In this document: piece after piece, positions 1 to 8,302 of the stretch
How positions within the stretch are numbered: the stretch's first letter is position 1
Layout: the number at the start of each line of letters is the position of its first letter
Source: Bacilli bacterium
GTDB taxonomy: Bacteria; Bacillota; Bacilli; Alicyclobacillales; SLC66
Length of the DNA: 45,426 bases
Reading direction: 5' to 3'
Assembly: GCA_013044175.1 (NCBI GenBank)
Contig: JABEUY010000124.1
Location: 1-45,426 of the forward strand
Made by a program: the position numbers and the translations under genes
Notes under the pieces: model-generated
Databases searched by the model: none
What the model saw: only the letters and a program-made list of their open reading frames with translations
Told to the model about the DNA's origin: nothing

Positions 1-113
1 ACCATAACCGGTCATGCTCGTTAACAGTGTCGATCCGTCCCTTCAAACTTCACACAACATCCATTTTACCTTAAGTATGAAAGACGGACAAGCAAGACCC
101 AAGATCTCACCGT

Positions 114-2771
114 TTAACGTTGAAGGAATGGTTTGGGCAAAGGCCTTGACTGCTTTGGCTGTTCTTTACGATTCTTACCTGACAAACTCGGAATGATCGC
201 CATGAGAACAAGCACGAGCCAGTCGAACCAAGAAAGTATGGTCGTATGAAAGATAGTACGCAAAAACGGTACATAAATCACGAGCAAGAGTAGACTTAAC
301 GAGCTAAGAACAGCAGCCACAAGCCACTTGTTTTCAAAAAACGGTCGCGAAAATAATCCGTGGGAAAGTGATCGGCATTCAAAAACATGAATGAGTTGCG
401 CGATCACCAAAGTACTAAACGCCATCGTTTGTGCTTTCATCAAGGGTTCATGCATCCTTAAACTCGCATAAAATACGGCAAGGGTGATCAAACCGATCAA
501 CGTACCTCGCATAATGATTTTTCGATGAAGGCCACCTGCAAATAGACTTTCATTTGCGTGACGTGGGGGCTTTTTCATCAAATCATCCTCTTTACCATCG
601 ATACCTAGCGCAATAGCAGGTAGGCCATCTGTGACGAGATTCACCCACAGAATTTGTATCGGCAAAAGCGGCAATGGCAAGCCCCACACCATCGCGAGAA
701 ACATCGTTACGATTTCACCGATATTACAGGACAATAGATAGCGGATAAATTTACGAATATTATCATAAATCCCGCGCCCTTCTTCAATCGCTGCGACGAT
801 CGTCGTAAACTGATCGTCAGCAAGCACTAAGTCAGACGCTTCTTTGGCAACGTCCGTACCACCCATACCCATCGCAATCCCGATGTCTGCCGCTTTAATC
901 GCTGGCGCATCATTGATCCCATCCCCTGTCATCGCAACGATATGACTAAGCTTTTGATACGCTTTTACGATGCGCAGTTTATGCATCGGGGTAACACGAG
1001 CGAAAATATCAATCGTATCGATCTGACGGAGCAATTCTTGATCATGCATTTGATCCAGTTGCGCACCTGTCACCAACTTCCCTTCTTCAGTAAGTAGCGA
1101 AAGGGACTGTGCGATCGCTCGCGCCGTCAATGGATGATCACCGGTTATCATGACCGTTTTGATCCCCGCCGTCCTGCATGCAGCTATGGCATCTTTCACT
1201 TCTTCTCTCGGTGGATCGATCATACCCACGAAGCCGACAAAGATCAGATCGACTTCATCGTACGTGGGATCTTGCTTATACTGATCTGTGCTTTTATAGG
1301 CAAAGCAAAGGGTACGAAGCGCTTTTTTGGCCATTTTTCCGATTTCATGATGATAAAGCTGTCTATCTCTCTCCAAAAGGGGTTGTATCGTCCCTTTAAC
1401 AAGTTGTTTTGTACACAAAGATAGTAGGATTTCAGGAGCGCCCTTCACCCACACTTCGTGACCTTTCTCGGTTTTCATATACATCGACATGCGCTTTCTC
1501 GTCGAATCAAAGGGAAGTTCCTCGCATAATGACGCGTTGGTCGGGGCTGTCACGAACGCTTCGCTCATCGTCAATAATGCGATTTCTGTCGGATCACCTT
1601 GCGCTGTTTTTTTACCATCTTGCATCGACCAGCTGGCATGGTGACAATGTTGACTCATCTCGATGAGACGCTGTAATGCCATATTGTTTACCGTCTCTGG
1701 TCGCTCATCGTGCTCTAAGGGAAATACGGTTTGATTCGCGTAAATCTGAGTGACTGTCATCTGGTTTTTCGTCAGGGTTCCCGTCTTATCGGAACAAATC
1801 ACGGTGGCACAACCGAGCGTCTCCACGGAAGGCAGTTTTCGAATAATCGCCTTTTTCTGGCTCATTCTTGAGACACCTAAAGCGAGTGCAATCGTCACAA
1901 TCGCAGGTAACCCTTCGGGTATCGCAGCAACGGCAAGACTCACACCTGCCAACAACATTGTGGTCATCGTTTGGCCATGCCAAATTCCAGCAAGAACGAC
2001 CAAGAGGGTGACAGCGATTGATAGATAGACAAGGACTTGCCCCAATTCCTGTAGCCGTTTTTCAAGTGGTGTCGGATTGGGTTCATGTTGATCGATTAAA
2101 TGCGCGATTTTTCCCAATTCGGTTTGCATTCCCGTCGCAATCACAACTGCCAATGCTACGCCGCGTGTGACAAGTGTACTCATAAACACCATGTTGCGTT
2201 GATCGCCTAGGCTAATTCCCGTCCCGCTAAGTGGTGGGGTCGATTTTACTACGGCTTCAGATTCACCCGTCAAGGAAGACTCTTCTAAAAAGAGATCATG
2301 CACTTCCAGTAAGCGAGCATCAGCTGGGACGCGATCGCCCGCTTTTAAGGCGATCACATCGCCACGAACCACATCATACGCTGGAATTTGCTGATATACC
2401 CCGTCACGTACCACCTGCGCAAAAGGTGCAGCTAACTTGCGTAACGCAAAGAGCGCTTTTTCGGCACGCACTTGTTGCCAAAATCCAAGAAGAGCATTTA
2501 CCATCACAAGCACCAAGATCGTGATCGCATCCGTATATTCCCCCAGTAACCCTGAAAAAAATGTAGCGATTAATAACACAATCACCATGAAGTTGCGAAA
2601 CTGATCAAAGAATAACGTAAGTAAAGACGGCCCAGAAGCTGTTATGATCTGATTATCCCCATACGTTTGACGGTGTGCCTTTACTTTTTCATGACTTAAA
2701 CCTTCCATGCGCGAACCGGTAAGTTCAAGAACTTCTTTCGCTGTCATTTGATAATAGGTTTGCTCACTCAT
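114..2771 (-). CDS. yloB: Cation-transporting P-type ATPase, Ca2+ (SERCA/PMR1-like) type IIA
   Basis: Predicted membrane pump of 885 residues that couples ATP hydrolysis to cation (most likely Ca2+) export. In order it shows an N-terminal cation-ATPase domain, a TGES actuator motif at residues 168-171, the M4 ion-binding motif PEGLP at 285-289, the phosphorylated aspartate in DKTGT (D328), a TGD motif and a GDGIND hinge in the C-terminal half of the P domain, and an M5/M6 region with NxxTD, as in Ca2+ pumps of this class. The ATG at 2771 is preceded by AAGGGTG eight bases upstream; a GTG 21 bases further up is less well placed. In B. subtilis the homologue yloB follows yloA (rqcH); here the two are near each other but on opposite strands, separated by an SDR gene. 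The ion specificity is inferred from the family and was not tested. Confidence 0.93.
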   Translation of the reverse strand: MSEQTYYQMTAKEVLELTGSRMEGLSHEKVKAHRQTYGDNQIITASGPSLLTLFFDQFRNFMVIVLLIATFFSGLLGEYTDAITILVLVMVNALLGFWQQVRAEKALFALRKLAAPFAQVVRDGVYQQIPAYDVVRGDVIALKAGDRVPADARLLEVHDLFLEESSLTGESEAVVKSTPPLSGTGISLGDQRNMVFMSTLVTRGVALAVVIATGMQTELGKIAHLIDQHEPNPTPLEKRLQELGQVLVYLSIAVTLLVVLAGIWHGQTMTTMLLAGVSLAVAAIPEGLPAIVTIALALGVSRMSQKKAIIRKLPSVETLGCATVICSDKTGTLTKNQMTVTQIYANQTVFPLEHDERPETVNNMALQRLIEMSQHCHHASWSMQDGKKTAQGDPTEIALLTMSEAFVTAPTNASLCEELPFDSTRKRMSMYMKTEKGHEVWVKGAPEILLSLCTKQLVKGTIQPLLERDRQLYHHEIGKMAKKALRTLCFAYKSTDQYKQDPTYDEVDLIFVGFVGMIDPPREEVKDAIAACRTAGIKTVMITGDHPLTARAIAQSLSLLTEEGKLVTGAQLDQMHDQELLRQIDTIDIFARVTPMHKLRIVKAYQKLSHIVAMTGDGINDAPAIKAADIGIAMGMGGTDVAKEASDLVLADDQFTTIVAAIEEGRGIYDNIRKFIRYLLSCNIGEIVTMFLAMVWGLPLPLLPIQILWVNLVTDGLPAIALGIDGKEDDLMKKPPRHANESLFAGGLHRKIIMRGTLIGLITLAVFYASLRMHEPLMKAQTMAFSTLVIAQLIHVFECRSLSHGLFSRPFFENKWLVAAVLSSLSLLLLVIYVPFLRTIFHTTILSWFDWLVLVLMAIIPSLSGKNRKEQPKQSRPLPKPFLQR

Positions 2772-2843
2772 CGCAGATTCACCCTTTTTCACCTTCTCAC
2801 TATGGTACAGGCATATGCGCGAGCGACTTGGCTTAGGACTTTT

Positions 2844-2852
2844 TGCTATACT
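2844..2852 (+). promoter_or_regulatory. Candidate extended -10 promoter for the SDR-rqcH pair
   Basis: TGCTATACT is an extended -10 (TGn plus TATACT), identical to the extended -10 of the pyr promoter in this window. The -35 region 17 bases upstream is a poor match to TTGACA, as is common for extended -10 promoters. It lies about 38 bases before the ATG of the SDR gene, in the divergent gap with the ATPase gene. Confidence 0.45.
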
Positions 2853-2890
2853 GGGAAAGAAGCAAAATCGTTACGAAAGGACGCCTATGC

Positions 2891-3838
2891 ATGCGCAAAG
2901 CATTAATCACAGGTAGTGCGAGTGGCTTGGCGGTCGCTTTCGCGCGAAAACTAGCCTCACTAAACTTCGCCATCGCGTTAAACTATCGCGAATCAAAAGA
3001 GCGTTGCGAACACCTCGCCGAACAGTTGCACAAGGAATACGGAGTTCCTGTCATCACTGTTCGCGCCGATATCACCTTGCAAGAAGATATCCATGCGATG
3101 ATCGATACGGTCGTTCGCCAATTTGGCACGATTGATACGTTAATTCATAGTGCCGGTCCTTATATCTTTGAGCGAAAAAGACTTACTGACTACGACGACA
3201 AGGAATGGCATGCCATGATCGATGGCAATCTTTCTTCTGCCTTTCATCTCTTTGCAAGAGTGATCCCTTTGATGCGCCCACATGGTTTTGGTCGCATCAT
3301 CACAGTCGGGTTTGATCGCGTCGAGGAAGCTCCCGGATGGGTCTATCGCTCCGCCTACGCTGCTGCCAAAGTCGGCTTGGCATCGTTAACGCGCAGTGTT
3401 GCTTTAGAAGAGCAGGAAAACGGAATCACCGCCAATATGATCTGCCCTGGTGATATCCGAGGCACTGACAAAGAAGCTTCACTCAACGAGGACGCTTTAG
3501 TTCGACCCATGCGTAACGCCGTAGGTGCTGATTTGGCCAATGCTGTCGCTTTTCTGGTCTCAGAGCCATCCCAATTCGTCACGGGCAACATCATCAACGT
3601 GGCTGGCGAGGCGAACAATGTCATTACACGCTTTGACCATGGCAAAGAAGATATCTTTGATCCCATCACGTTAGAACCTGGAACCTCGGTCATCGTTGTA
3701 CCTTGGCAACAACAGGGCATCATTCATACACGTGAAGATCGCCGAAATCGACGAGCCATTTATCATGTTGCCGTCGGTGATACGATCGAACGTTTCACGA
3801 TCGACCAACTTTTAGAGGTGCAATCTCATGACTTTTGA
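2891..3838 (+). CDS. SDR-family Rossmann protein with non-canonical active site and C-terminal extension
   Basis: A 315-residue protein resembling short-chain dehydrogenases/reductases of the FabG type. The Rossmann glycine motif TGSASGLA is at 7-14, the SAG of the usual NAG at 87-89, an asparagine at 113, and YxxxK at Y156/K160. The catalytic serine expected 13 residues before the tyrosine is absent: that position is R143, and residues 139-153 contain no serine or threonine. After the usual SDR end (about residue 240) there is a further segment of about 75 residues; residues 262-309 look like a small beta-rich SH3/Tudor-like barrel (my inference from the pattern of G, V and basic residues). 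The ATG at 2891 has AAAGGA nine bases upstream; an ATG at 2887 is out of frame. The gene overlaps rqcH by 11 bases, so the two are very probably cotranscribed. Its substrate is unknown, and it may be a binding or regulatory protein rather than an active reductase. Confidence 0.85.
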   Translation: MRKALITGSASGLAVAFARKLASLNFAIALNYRESKERCEHLAEQLHKEYGVPVITVRADITLQEDIHAMIDTVVRQFGTIDTLIHSAGPYIFERKRLTDYDDKEWHAMIDGNLSSAFHLFARVIPLMRPHGFGRIITVGFDRVEEAPGWVYRSAYAAAKVGLASLTRSVALEEQENGITANMICPGDIRGTDKEASLNEDALVRPMRNAVGADLANAVAFLVSEPSQFVTGNIINVAGEANNVITRFDHGKEDIFDPITLEPGTSVIVVPWQQQGIIHTREDRRNRRAIYHVAVGDTIERFTIDQLLEVQSHDF

Positions 3839-5591
3839 CGGTCTTGTCGTCAGTGCGGTAACTGATGAACTTCGTCGCTTAATCGGAGGTGGACGAATCG
3901 ATAAAGTCCAACAACCGACAGACAGTGATCTCGTACTTACGATTCGCAAGGAACGACAATCTCATCGCCTGCTTTTATCAGCAAATAAAGCTTACCCTCG
4001 CCTTCATGTAACGACACGCTTTCATGCGCCAAATCCCGCATTAGCACCGATGTTTTGCATGTTGCTACGAAAGCATATTGAAGGCGGTCGCATCGGCACG
4101 ATTCGCCAAATCAGTCGGGAACGAATCGTCGACATCGCGATTGAGACGCGTGATGAAGTCGGTGAAGCGGTCACGCGCCATCTTATCATCGAAATCATGG
4201 GTAAACACAGCAACATCTTGTTGCTCGATCGAGAACAAGGTACGATCATCGATGCAATTTCTCACGTTTCTTCGCGCGTCAATCGCTATCGAGAAATTTT
4301 ACCAGGACGAGATTATGTCAGTCCTCCACCACAAGCAAAGTCAGATCCTTTTGACGAAACAAAAGATGGATATACACAAAAACGAAGCGAACAGACGCAG
4401 GAACGAATCGATCGCTATCTCGTCAACAACTATCTTGGTATCAGTCCGTTATTCGCAAAAGAAATCGCTTATCGACTTGAACAAAAACACGGAGCACAAG
4501 GGACGATACAACAAGAAGCCTTACAATTTCTTGCCGTGATCGAGCAAGTAAAATCCAAGATCGAACCGACAATCTGGTATGACGCAAAAAACGAAGCAGA
4601 CGGCTTTTATCTTTTGCCCTTACAGCGTGTCCAAGAAAAAAAGATCACGCACGAGTCGCTCCATGAAGTGATCGATCTGTACTATTCTTCGCGGGCACTT
4701 TCTGATATCGCCCGCGGTAAAGTTGGCAATTATCTACGCATGATGCGTAATGAATCGGAGCGCTGTCTTACTAAAATCGAGAAACTTCGCGATTGGCTCG
4801 ACCAACAAGACGATGCTGAAATTTGGCGAACAAAAGGCGAACTGCTCACCGCTTACTTACATCAAGTACAAAAAGGATTAACAAGCGTGCAATTGCCTAA
4901 TTTTTATGATGATGAACGCATGCTCTTTATCGAACTTGATCCCGCGTTAACACCATTAGAAAACGCCAACAAATACTTCAAGCGCTATACAAAATTCAAA
5001 AAAGGGTGGCAGATCACCAAGGATCAGCTTGAAATCGCGAAACATGACCTGCAATATATTGAATCTGTCTTGCACGAACTAGAACATTGTCAATTAGCAG
5101 AAGTAGCGGCGATTGAGGAAGAACTAAGAACCAGTGGTTATCTCAAAACGGTGGTCAACAAAGGCAAAAAAACGCAACCCGATAAGAAACAAAATAAAAT
5201 GGTACCCAATACCTATCTTTCGTCCGATAACATAAGGATTTTTGTCGGTCGAAATAATCAAGAAAACGACTTTATCACGTTCAAACAAGCACGAAAAAAC
5301 CATTTCTGGCTTCATGTCAAGGATGCACCAGGGTCTCATGTGATCATCGAACATGATCATCCACCTGATTCTACCATTGAAGAAGCGGCTATTCTGGCAG
5401 CTTTTTATAGCAAACTCAAAGGCAGTACGCGTATTCCTGTCGATCTTGTCGAAGTGAAGGATCTGTTTAGACCCAATGGTGCAAAACCAGGCTTTGTTCT
5501 GTTCACAGGGCAAAAAACGCTCTCGGTCGCCATCGACGAAACGATCCTAGACCGTCTGCTCAAGCAAGCTACTTTACCCCAATCGAAATAA
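3828..5591 (+). CDS. rqcH: RqcH / NFACT-family ribosome quality control factor (YloA, FbpA-type)
   Basis: A 587-residue homologue of bacterial RqcH, which binds stalled 50S subunits carrying peptidyl-tRNA and recruits tRNA-Ala to add C-terminal alanine tails. The N-terminal NFACT-N domain starts MTFDG and includes IIEIMGKHSNILLLD near residues 130-145. A charged coiled-coil middle region spans roughly 300-430. The C-terminal NFACT-R domain starts near 459 and contains VGRNNQEND and HFWLHVKDAPGSH (about 491-503). The position equivalent to the DR pair needed for tailing in B. subtilis RqcH reads E98-R99 here. Family length is about 570, so it is full length. The start codon lies inside the end of the SDR gene and the stop is followed at once by a terminator. 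Older names stress fibronectin binding (FbpA/PavA), which is not its conserved role. Confidence 0.96.
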   Translation: MTFDGLVVSAVTDELRRLIGGGRIDKVQQPTDSDLVLTIRKERQSHRLLLSANKAYPRLHVTTRFHAPNPALAPMFCMLLRKHIEGGRIGTIRQISRERIVDIAIETRDEVGEAVTRHLIIEIMGKHSNILLLDREQGTIIDAISHVSSRVNRYREILPGRDYVSPPPQAKSDPFDETKDGYTQKRSEQTQERIDRYLVNNYLGISPLFAKEIAYRLEQKHGAQGTIQQEALQFLAVIEQVKSKIEPTIWYDAKNEADGFYLLPLQRVQEKKITHESLHEVIDLYYSSRALSDIARGKVGNYLRMMRNESERCLTKIEKLRDWLDQQDDAEIWRTKGELLTAYLHQVQKGLTSVQLPNFYDDERMLFIELDPALTPLENANKYFKRYTKFKKGWQITKDQLEIAKHDLQYIESVLHELEHCQLAEVAAIEEELRTSGYLKTVVNKGKKTQPDKKQNKMVPNTYLSSDNIRIFVGRNNQENDFITFKQARKNHFWLHVKDAPGSHVIIEHDHPPDSTIEEAAILAAFYSKLKGSTRIPVDLVEVKDLFRPNGAKPGFVLFTGQKTLSVAIDETILDRLLKQATLPQSK

Positions 5592-5615
5592 GCCGCTTTT
5601 AAGTTAAAGCGGCTT
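5590..5615. terminator. Bidirectional intrinsic terminator between rqcH and the MFS gene
   Basis: A perfect 10-bp stem (AAGCCGCTTT / AAAGCGGCTT) with a six-base loop. It lies directly at the rqcH stop, and the last codons and stop of the convergent MFS gene are inside the stem. Thymine-rich sequence follows on the plus strand and adenine-rich sequence precedes it, so it can serve both directions. Confidence 0.8.
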
Positions 5616-6849
5616 TAGCTTTACGTCCCACATTAGCGACAACAAAAATAAAGAAAAAACCCCCAGCCGCTCTAACCACCGAAGCAATGCCCATTGCACC
5701 GTCCATGTGAAAAAGCGATAAGAAAAGAACACCAATCTCCGGTGCAATGAACCCCACGAGACCGAGCAAAATATTAAAATGTGCAATATACGCCGTTCTT
5801 TGTGCTTTACTCGTCACTTGCAGCAGATGATTAAACTGCAACATGGTAACACCACCAACGAACATTCCAGTCAGAAGATTCAGAACAACCAGATACACTA
5901 GGTTTGTTGATAAGACGGTCAATACAGGGGAAACTGCCATGCCAAAACAGGCAATACCAAAGGTGATGGAATTGCCTAAGCGCGTTGAAATCTTCCCCCA
6001 AAGTGTAAAGGTAAGAATTTGCGACAGTTGATTAGCTACCGTAAACAAACTGACCCAAATCGCAGTCGCCCCTGCATCCTTGATTTGATAGATATTAAAC
6101 AAGGGCCAAGCCATTTGCCAACCTAAGTTAAACAAAAGTGCACCGATCAGAAATTTCCGATAGACACTTTTACGAAAAAAGGCTAAAAACATACCTGGCG
6201 TCAGAACGAATGCGAGTCGGCGCTTAGGTCGATTTGCTTGTCGTTCGGTATGCAAAATCAAATAATAGATTTCAAAAATGGAAGCCAAAAAAGCGATTGT
6301 AAAGAAAGCTTGATACGGCGGGATACTCGTAACCGGGAAAAGTTGCAAAATAATACCAGGAATTAACGTCGATAACATTCCAACGATCGTCGTCAGGCGA
6401 TTGCGTAAGCCAAAAAATCTTGCACGTCGTTGTTCAGGGATCAAGTCACCAATGAGTGATTGCCAAGAAAGCGTAGCAAACGATTGGGGAAAATTCATGA
6501 GCGCAATCAATAAAACGACTACGAGCGTCAAAATTGCGCCATGAATGACAAAGGGGATGAAAGCTAAGATAAAATAAAAGGCTCGCGCTACGACGCTAGC
6601 GCGAACGCAAAAATTCTTTTTACTGGCTAATGACGACATCCAGACAGCACCGATCCACGTCGCAATAATCGCCATAAGCGCTGGTAATGCATTCAGTAAT
6701 GCGACTTCTTGCGAATTCGCGTGAAGGGCACTGAGTACATACAAAGCAGAAAAGTTACTGACGATACTTATACCGACTGTAGCAAAATTGCCGTTTCGAA
6801 TACTCAACCGTTCATTTACGCGAATTTCTTCCTCGGTATAAAGAGTCAT
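5599..6849 (-). CDS. MFS transporter
   Basis: A hydrophobic protein of 416 residues with about 12 predicted membrane segments, arranged as two halves of six with a charged central loop (HTERQANRPKRR). A segment in the loop between helices 4 and 5 reads GDLIPEQRRARFFGLRNR, resembling the conserved MFS cytoplasmic loop. The substrate is not evident. I chose the ATG at 6849 because GGAG sits eight bases upstream and because the promoter at 6891-6920 would place the transcript start near 6884, too close to the alternative GTG at 6876 for a proper ribosome binding site. It is monocistronic, convergent with rqcH and just downstream of the pyr operon. No neighbour suggests its cargo. Confidence 0.85.
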   Translation of the reverse strand: MTLYTEEEIRVNERLSIRNGNFATVGISIVSNFSALYVLSALHANSQEVALLNALPALMAIIATWIGAVWMSSLASKKNFCVRASVVARAFYFILAFIPFVIHGAILTLVVVLLIALMNFPQSFATLSWQSLIGDLIPEQRRARFFGLRNRLTTIVGMLSTLIPGIILQLFPVTSIPPYQAFFTIAFLASIFEIYYLILHTERQANRPKRRLAFVLTPGMFLAFFRKSVYRKFLIGALLFNLGWQMAWPLFNIYQIKDAGATAIWVSLFTVANQLSQILTFTLWGKISTRLGNSITFGIACFGMAVSPVLTVLSTNLVYLVVLNLLTGMFVGGVTMLQFNHLLQVTSKAQRTAYIAHFNILLGLVGFIAPEIGVLFLSLFHMDGAMGIASVVRAAGGFFFIFVVANVGRKAKAALT

Positions 6850-6890
6850 CGCCGATTTCTCCGTTCGTTCGTTCACCCAATCTCACCGCC

Positions 6891-6920
6891 ATTATATCGG
6901 GGAAAAACGGATACGGTCAA
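6891..6920 (-). promoter_or_regulatory. Sigma-A promoter of the MFS gene
   Basis: On the minus strand TTGACC (6920-6915), an 18-base spacer, then a perfect TATAAT (6896-6891). It begins five bases after the pyrE stop codon, so it is a dedicated promoter for the MFS gene. Confidence 0.85.
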
Positions 6921-6924
6921 CGTA

Positions 6925-7575
6925 TCACACACGAAAACTACGAGGATCTTTTTGGAAGGCGAGAATCGAATCGACTTCTTCTTGCTGTAAATAATCGTTA
7001 TTAGCAGCGACTTGAACGAGCGTTTCAAAATCGGTCAATGTGATCAAAGGTACTTGAACATCTTGAAAAGCTTGGTAAGTTTCTGCGAATCCATACGTAA
7101 AAATCGATAATGCGACTGCCACTTTGACGCCTTCTTCGCGCAATCCTGTAATCGCAGCAAGTACAGAACCACCCGTCGATACAGTATCTTCCACGACCGC
7201 AACATGTTGATTTTGCAAAAGTCGTCCTTCGACAAGATTTTGCTTGCCATGCCCTTTCGCACTGCTTCGTACGTAAGCCATCGGTAATCCCATACGATCA
7301 GCAACAAACGCAGCATGTGCAATGCCTGCTGTTGCAGTACCTGCAATCGCTTCTACTTGTGCACTGTATGTCTGAATGCTATCGACAAAAGCATCAGCGA
7401 TCAATTGCCGCAGATAAGGGTACGATAACGTGAGGCGGTTATCACAATACATCGGTGAAACAATACCAGAAGCCCATGTATACGGTGCTTTTGGTGAAAG
7501 CGTGATCGCGCCGATCTGCAAGAGCGCTAATGCGATCTCTTGCGCATACGAAGAACGAATAATCGTTGAATTCAT
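6925..7575 (-). CDS. pyrE: Orotate phosphoribosyltransferase
   Basis: Transfers phosphoribosyl from PRPP to orotate to give OMP, the fifth step of UMP synthesis. The 216-residue protein has the PRPP-binding motif VAVVEDTVSTGGSVL at 125-139 and the flexible catalytic loop KGHGKQNLVEG at 107-117, both typical of PyrE. Two ATG codons lie in tandem; the second (7575) is preferred because GAGGTG is five bases before it and only two before the first. It is the last gene of the pyr operon, 20 bases after pyrF. No terminator hairpin is visible between its stop and the MFS promoter. Confidence 0.96.
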   Translation of the reverse strand: MNSTIIRSSYAQEIALALLQIGAITLSPKAPYTWASGIVSPMYCDNRLTLSYPYLRQLIADAFVDSIQTYSAQVEAIAGTATAGIAHAAFVADRMGLPMAYVRSSAKGHGKQNLVEGRLLQNQHVAVVEDTVSTGGSVLAAITGLREEGVKVAVALSIFTYGFAETYQAFQDVQVPLITLTDFETLVQVAANNDYLQQEEVDSILAFQKDPRSFRV

Positions 7576-7598
7576 CATGACACCTCAATCTTGTTTAT

Positions 7599-8291
7599 TT
7601 ACTGGCATGCTTTTACAATCATCTTCAAGACTGCGAGAGGATCCTGTGCTTGTGTGATCGGTCGACCGACCACAAGGTAATCGGCACCAGCGAGCACAGC
7701 TTGTTTTGGCGTAGCCACACGAGCTTGATCTTGCACAGCAAAACCTTCAGGGCGAATTCCAGGCACTAGAACATGAAGGGATGGATGCTTTTCTTTGATC
7801 ATAGCGATTTCATGCGCTGATGCCACCACACCATGAGCATGTGCAAGCTCGGCAAGGTTGGCGAGTTCATCGATTTGAATCGCTAAAGCAACTTCACGCT
7901 GATTCGATAACGGCAATGTCGCCTGATCATGGCTCGTGAGATAGGTAACGGCCAAAATGCCCGTTCTTTCTTGACCGTGTCGCATTGCCGCCTCAACGGC
8001 GCTTCTTACCATCGCTTCCCCACCGAGCGCATGAACCGTCATGAGTGCGACACCCATCTGCGCTGCATTGGCGACTGCGCTCGCGACAGTATTAGGGATA
8101 TCGTGAAACTTCAGATCCAGAAAGATCGTTTTTCCTTTAGCGATCATCTGGTCCACAAACGAGTTACCAAAGGCGAGATACGTTTCAAGACCAATTTTAT
8201 AATGTGTTGCCGTTTCACCAAGCGTTTCGATCAACCGCTCCATTTTTGTTCGATCCGAAAAATCGAGTGCCACATAGACAGGTACGTTCAT
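7599..8291 (-). CDS. pyrF: Orotidine 5'-phosphate decarboxylase
   Basis: Decarboxylates OMP to UMP, the last step of the pathway. The 230-residue TIM barrel shows the catalytic charges K32 (HYKIG) and D59-x-K61-xx-D64 in FLDLKFHDIPNT, and the phosphate-binding VPGIRPEG and GRPI motifs near the C-terminus. The ATG at 8291 follows AGGGAGGG; an in-frame upstream start would run into pyrD. It is spaced 11 bases from pyrD and 20 from pyrE, as expected for one transcript. Confidence 0.97.
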   Translation of the reverse strand: MNVPVYVALDFSDRTKMERLIETLGETATHYKIGLETYLAFGNSFVDQMIAKGKTIFLDLKFHDIPNTVASAVANAAQMGVALMTVHALGGEAMVRSAVEAAMRHGQERTGILAVTYLTSHDQATLPLSNQREVALAIQIDELANLAELAHAHGVVASAHEIAMIKEKHPSLHVLVPGIRPEGFAVQDQARVATPKQAVLAGADYLVVGRPITQAQDPLAVLKMIVKACQ

Positions 8292-8302
8292 GAGTTCCCT
8301 CC

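Noticed and set aside
1-113. Terminator after the ATPase gene
   Set aside because: TCCGTC and GACGGA can pair but with a 43-base loop and no T-run.
14-196. A 60-codon plus-strand open frame at the left edge
   Set aside because: It overlaps the end of the ATPase gene in antisense, has no ribosome binding site and no recognisable motif.
4078-4539. A 153-codon open frame inside rqcH in another frame
   Set aside because: It lies wholly within a well-supported gene; its composition is basic and serine-rich as expected of a shifted frame.
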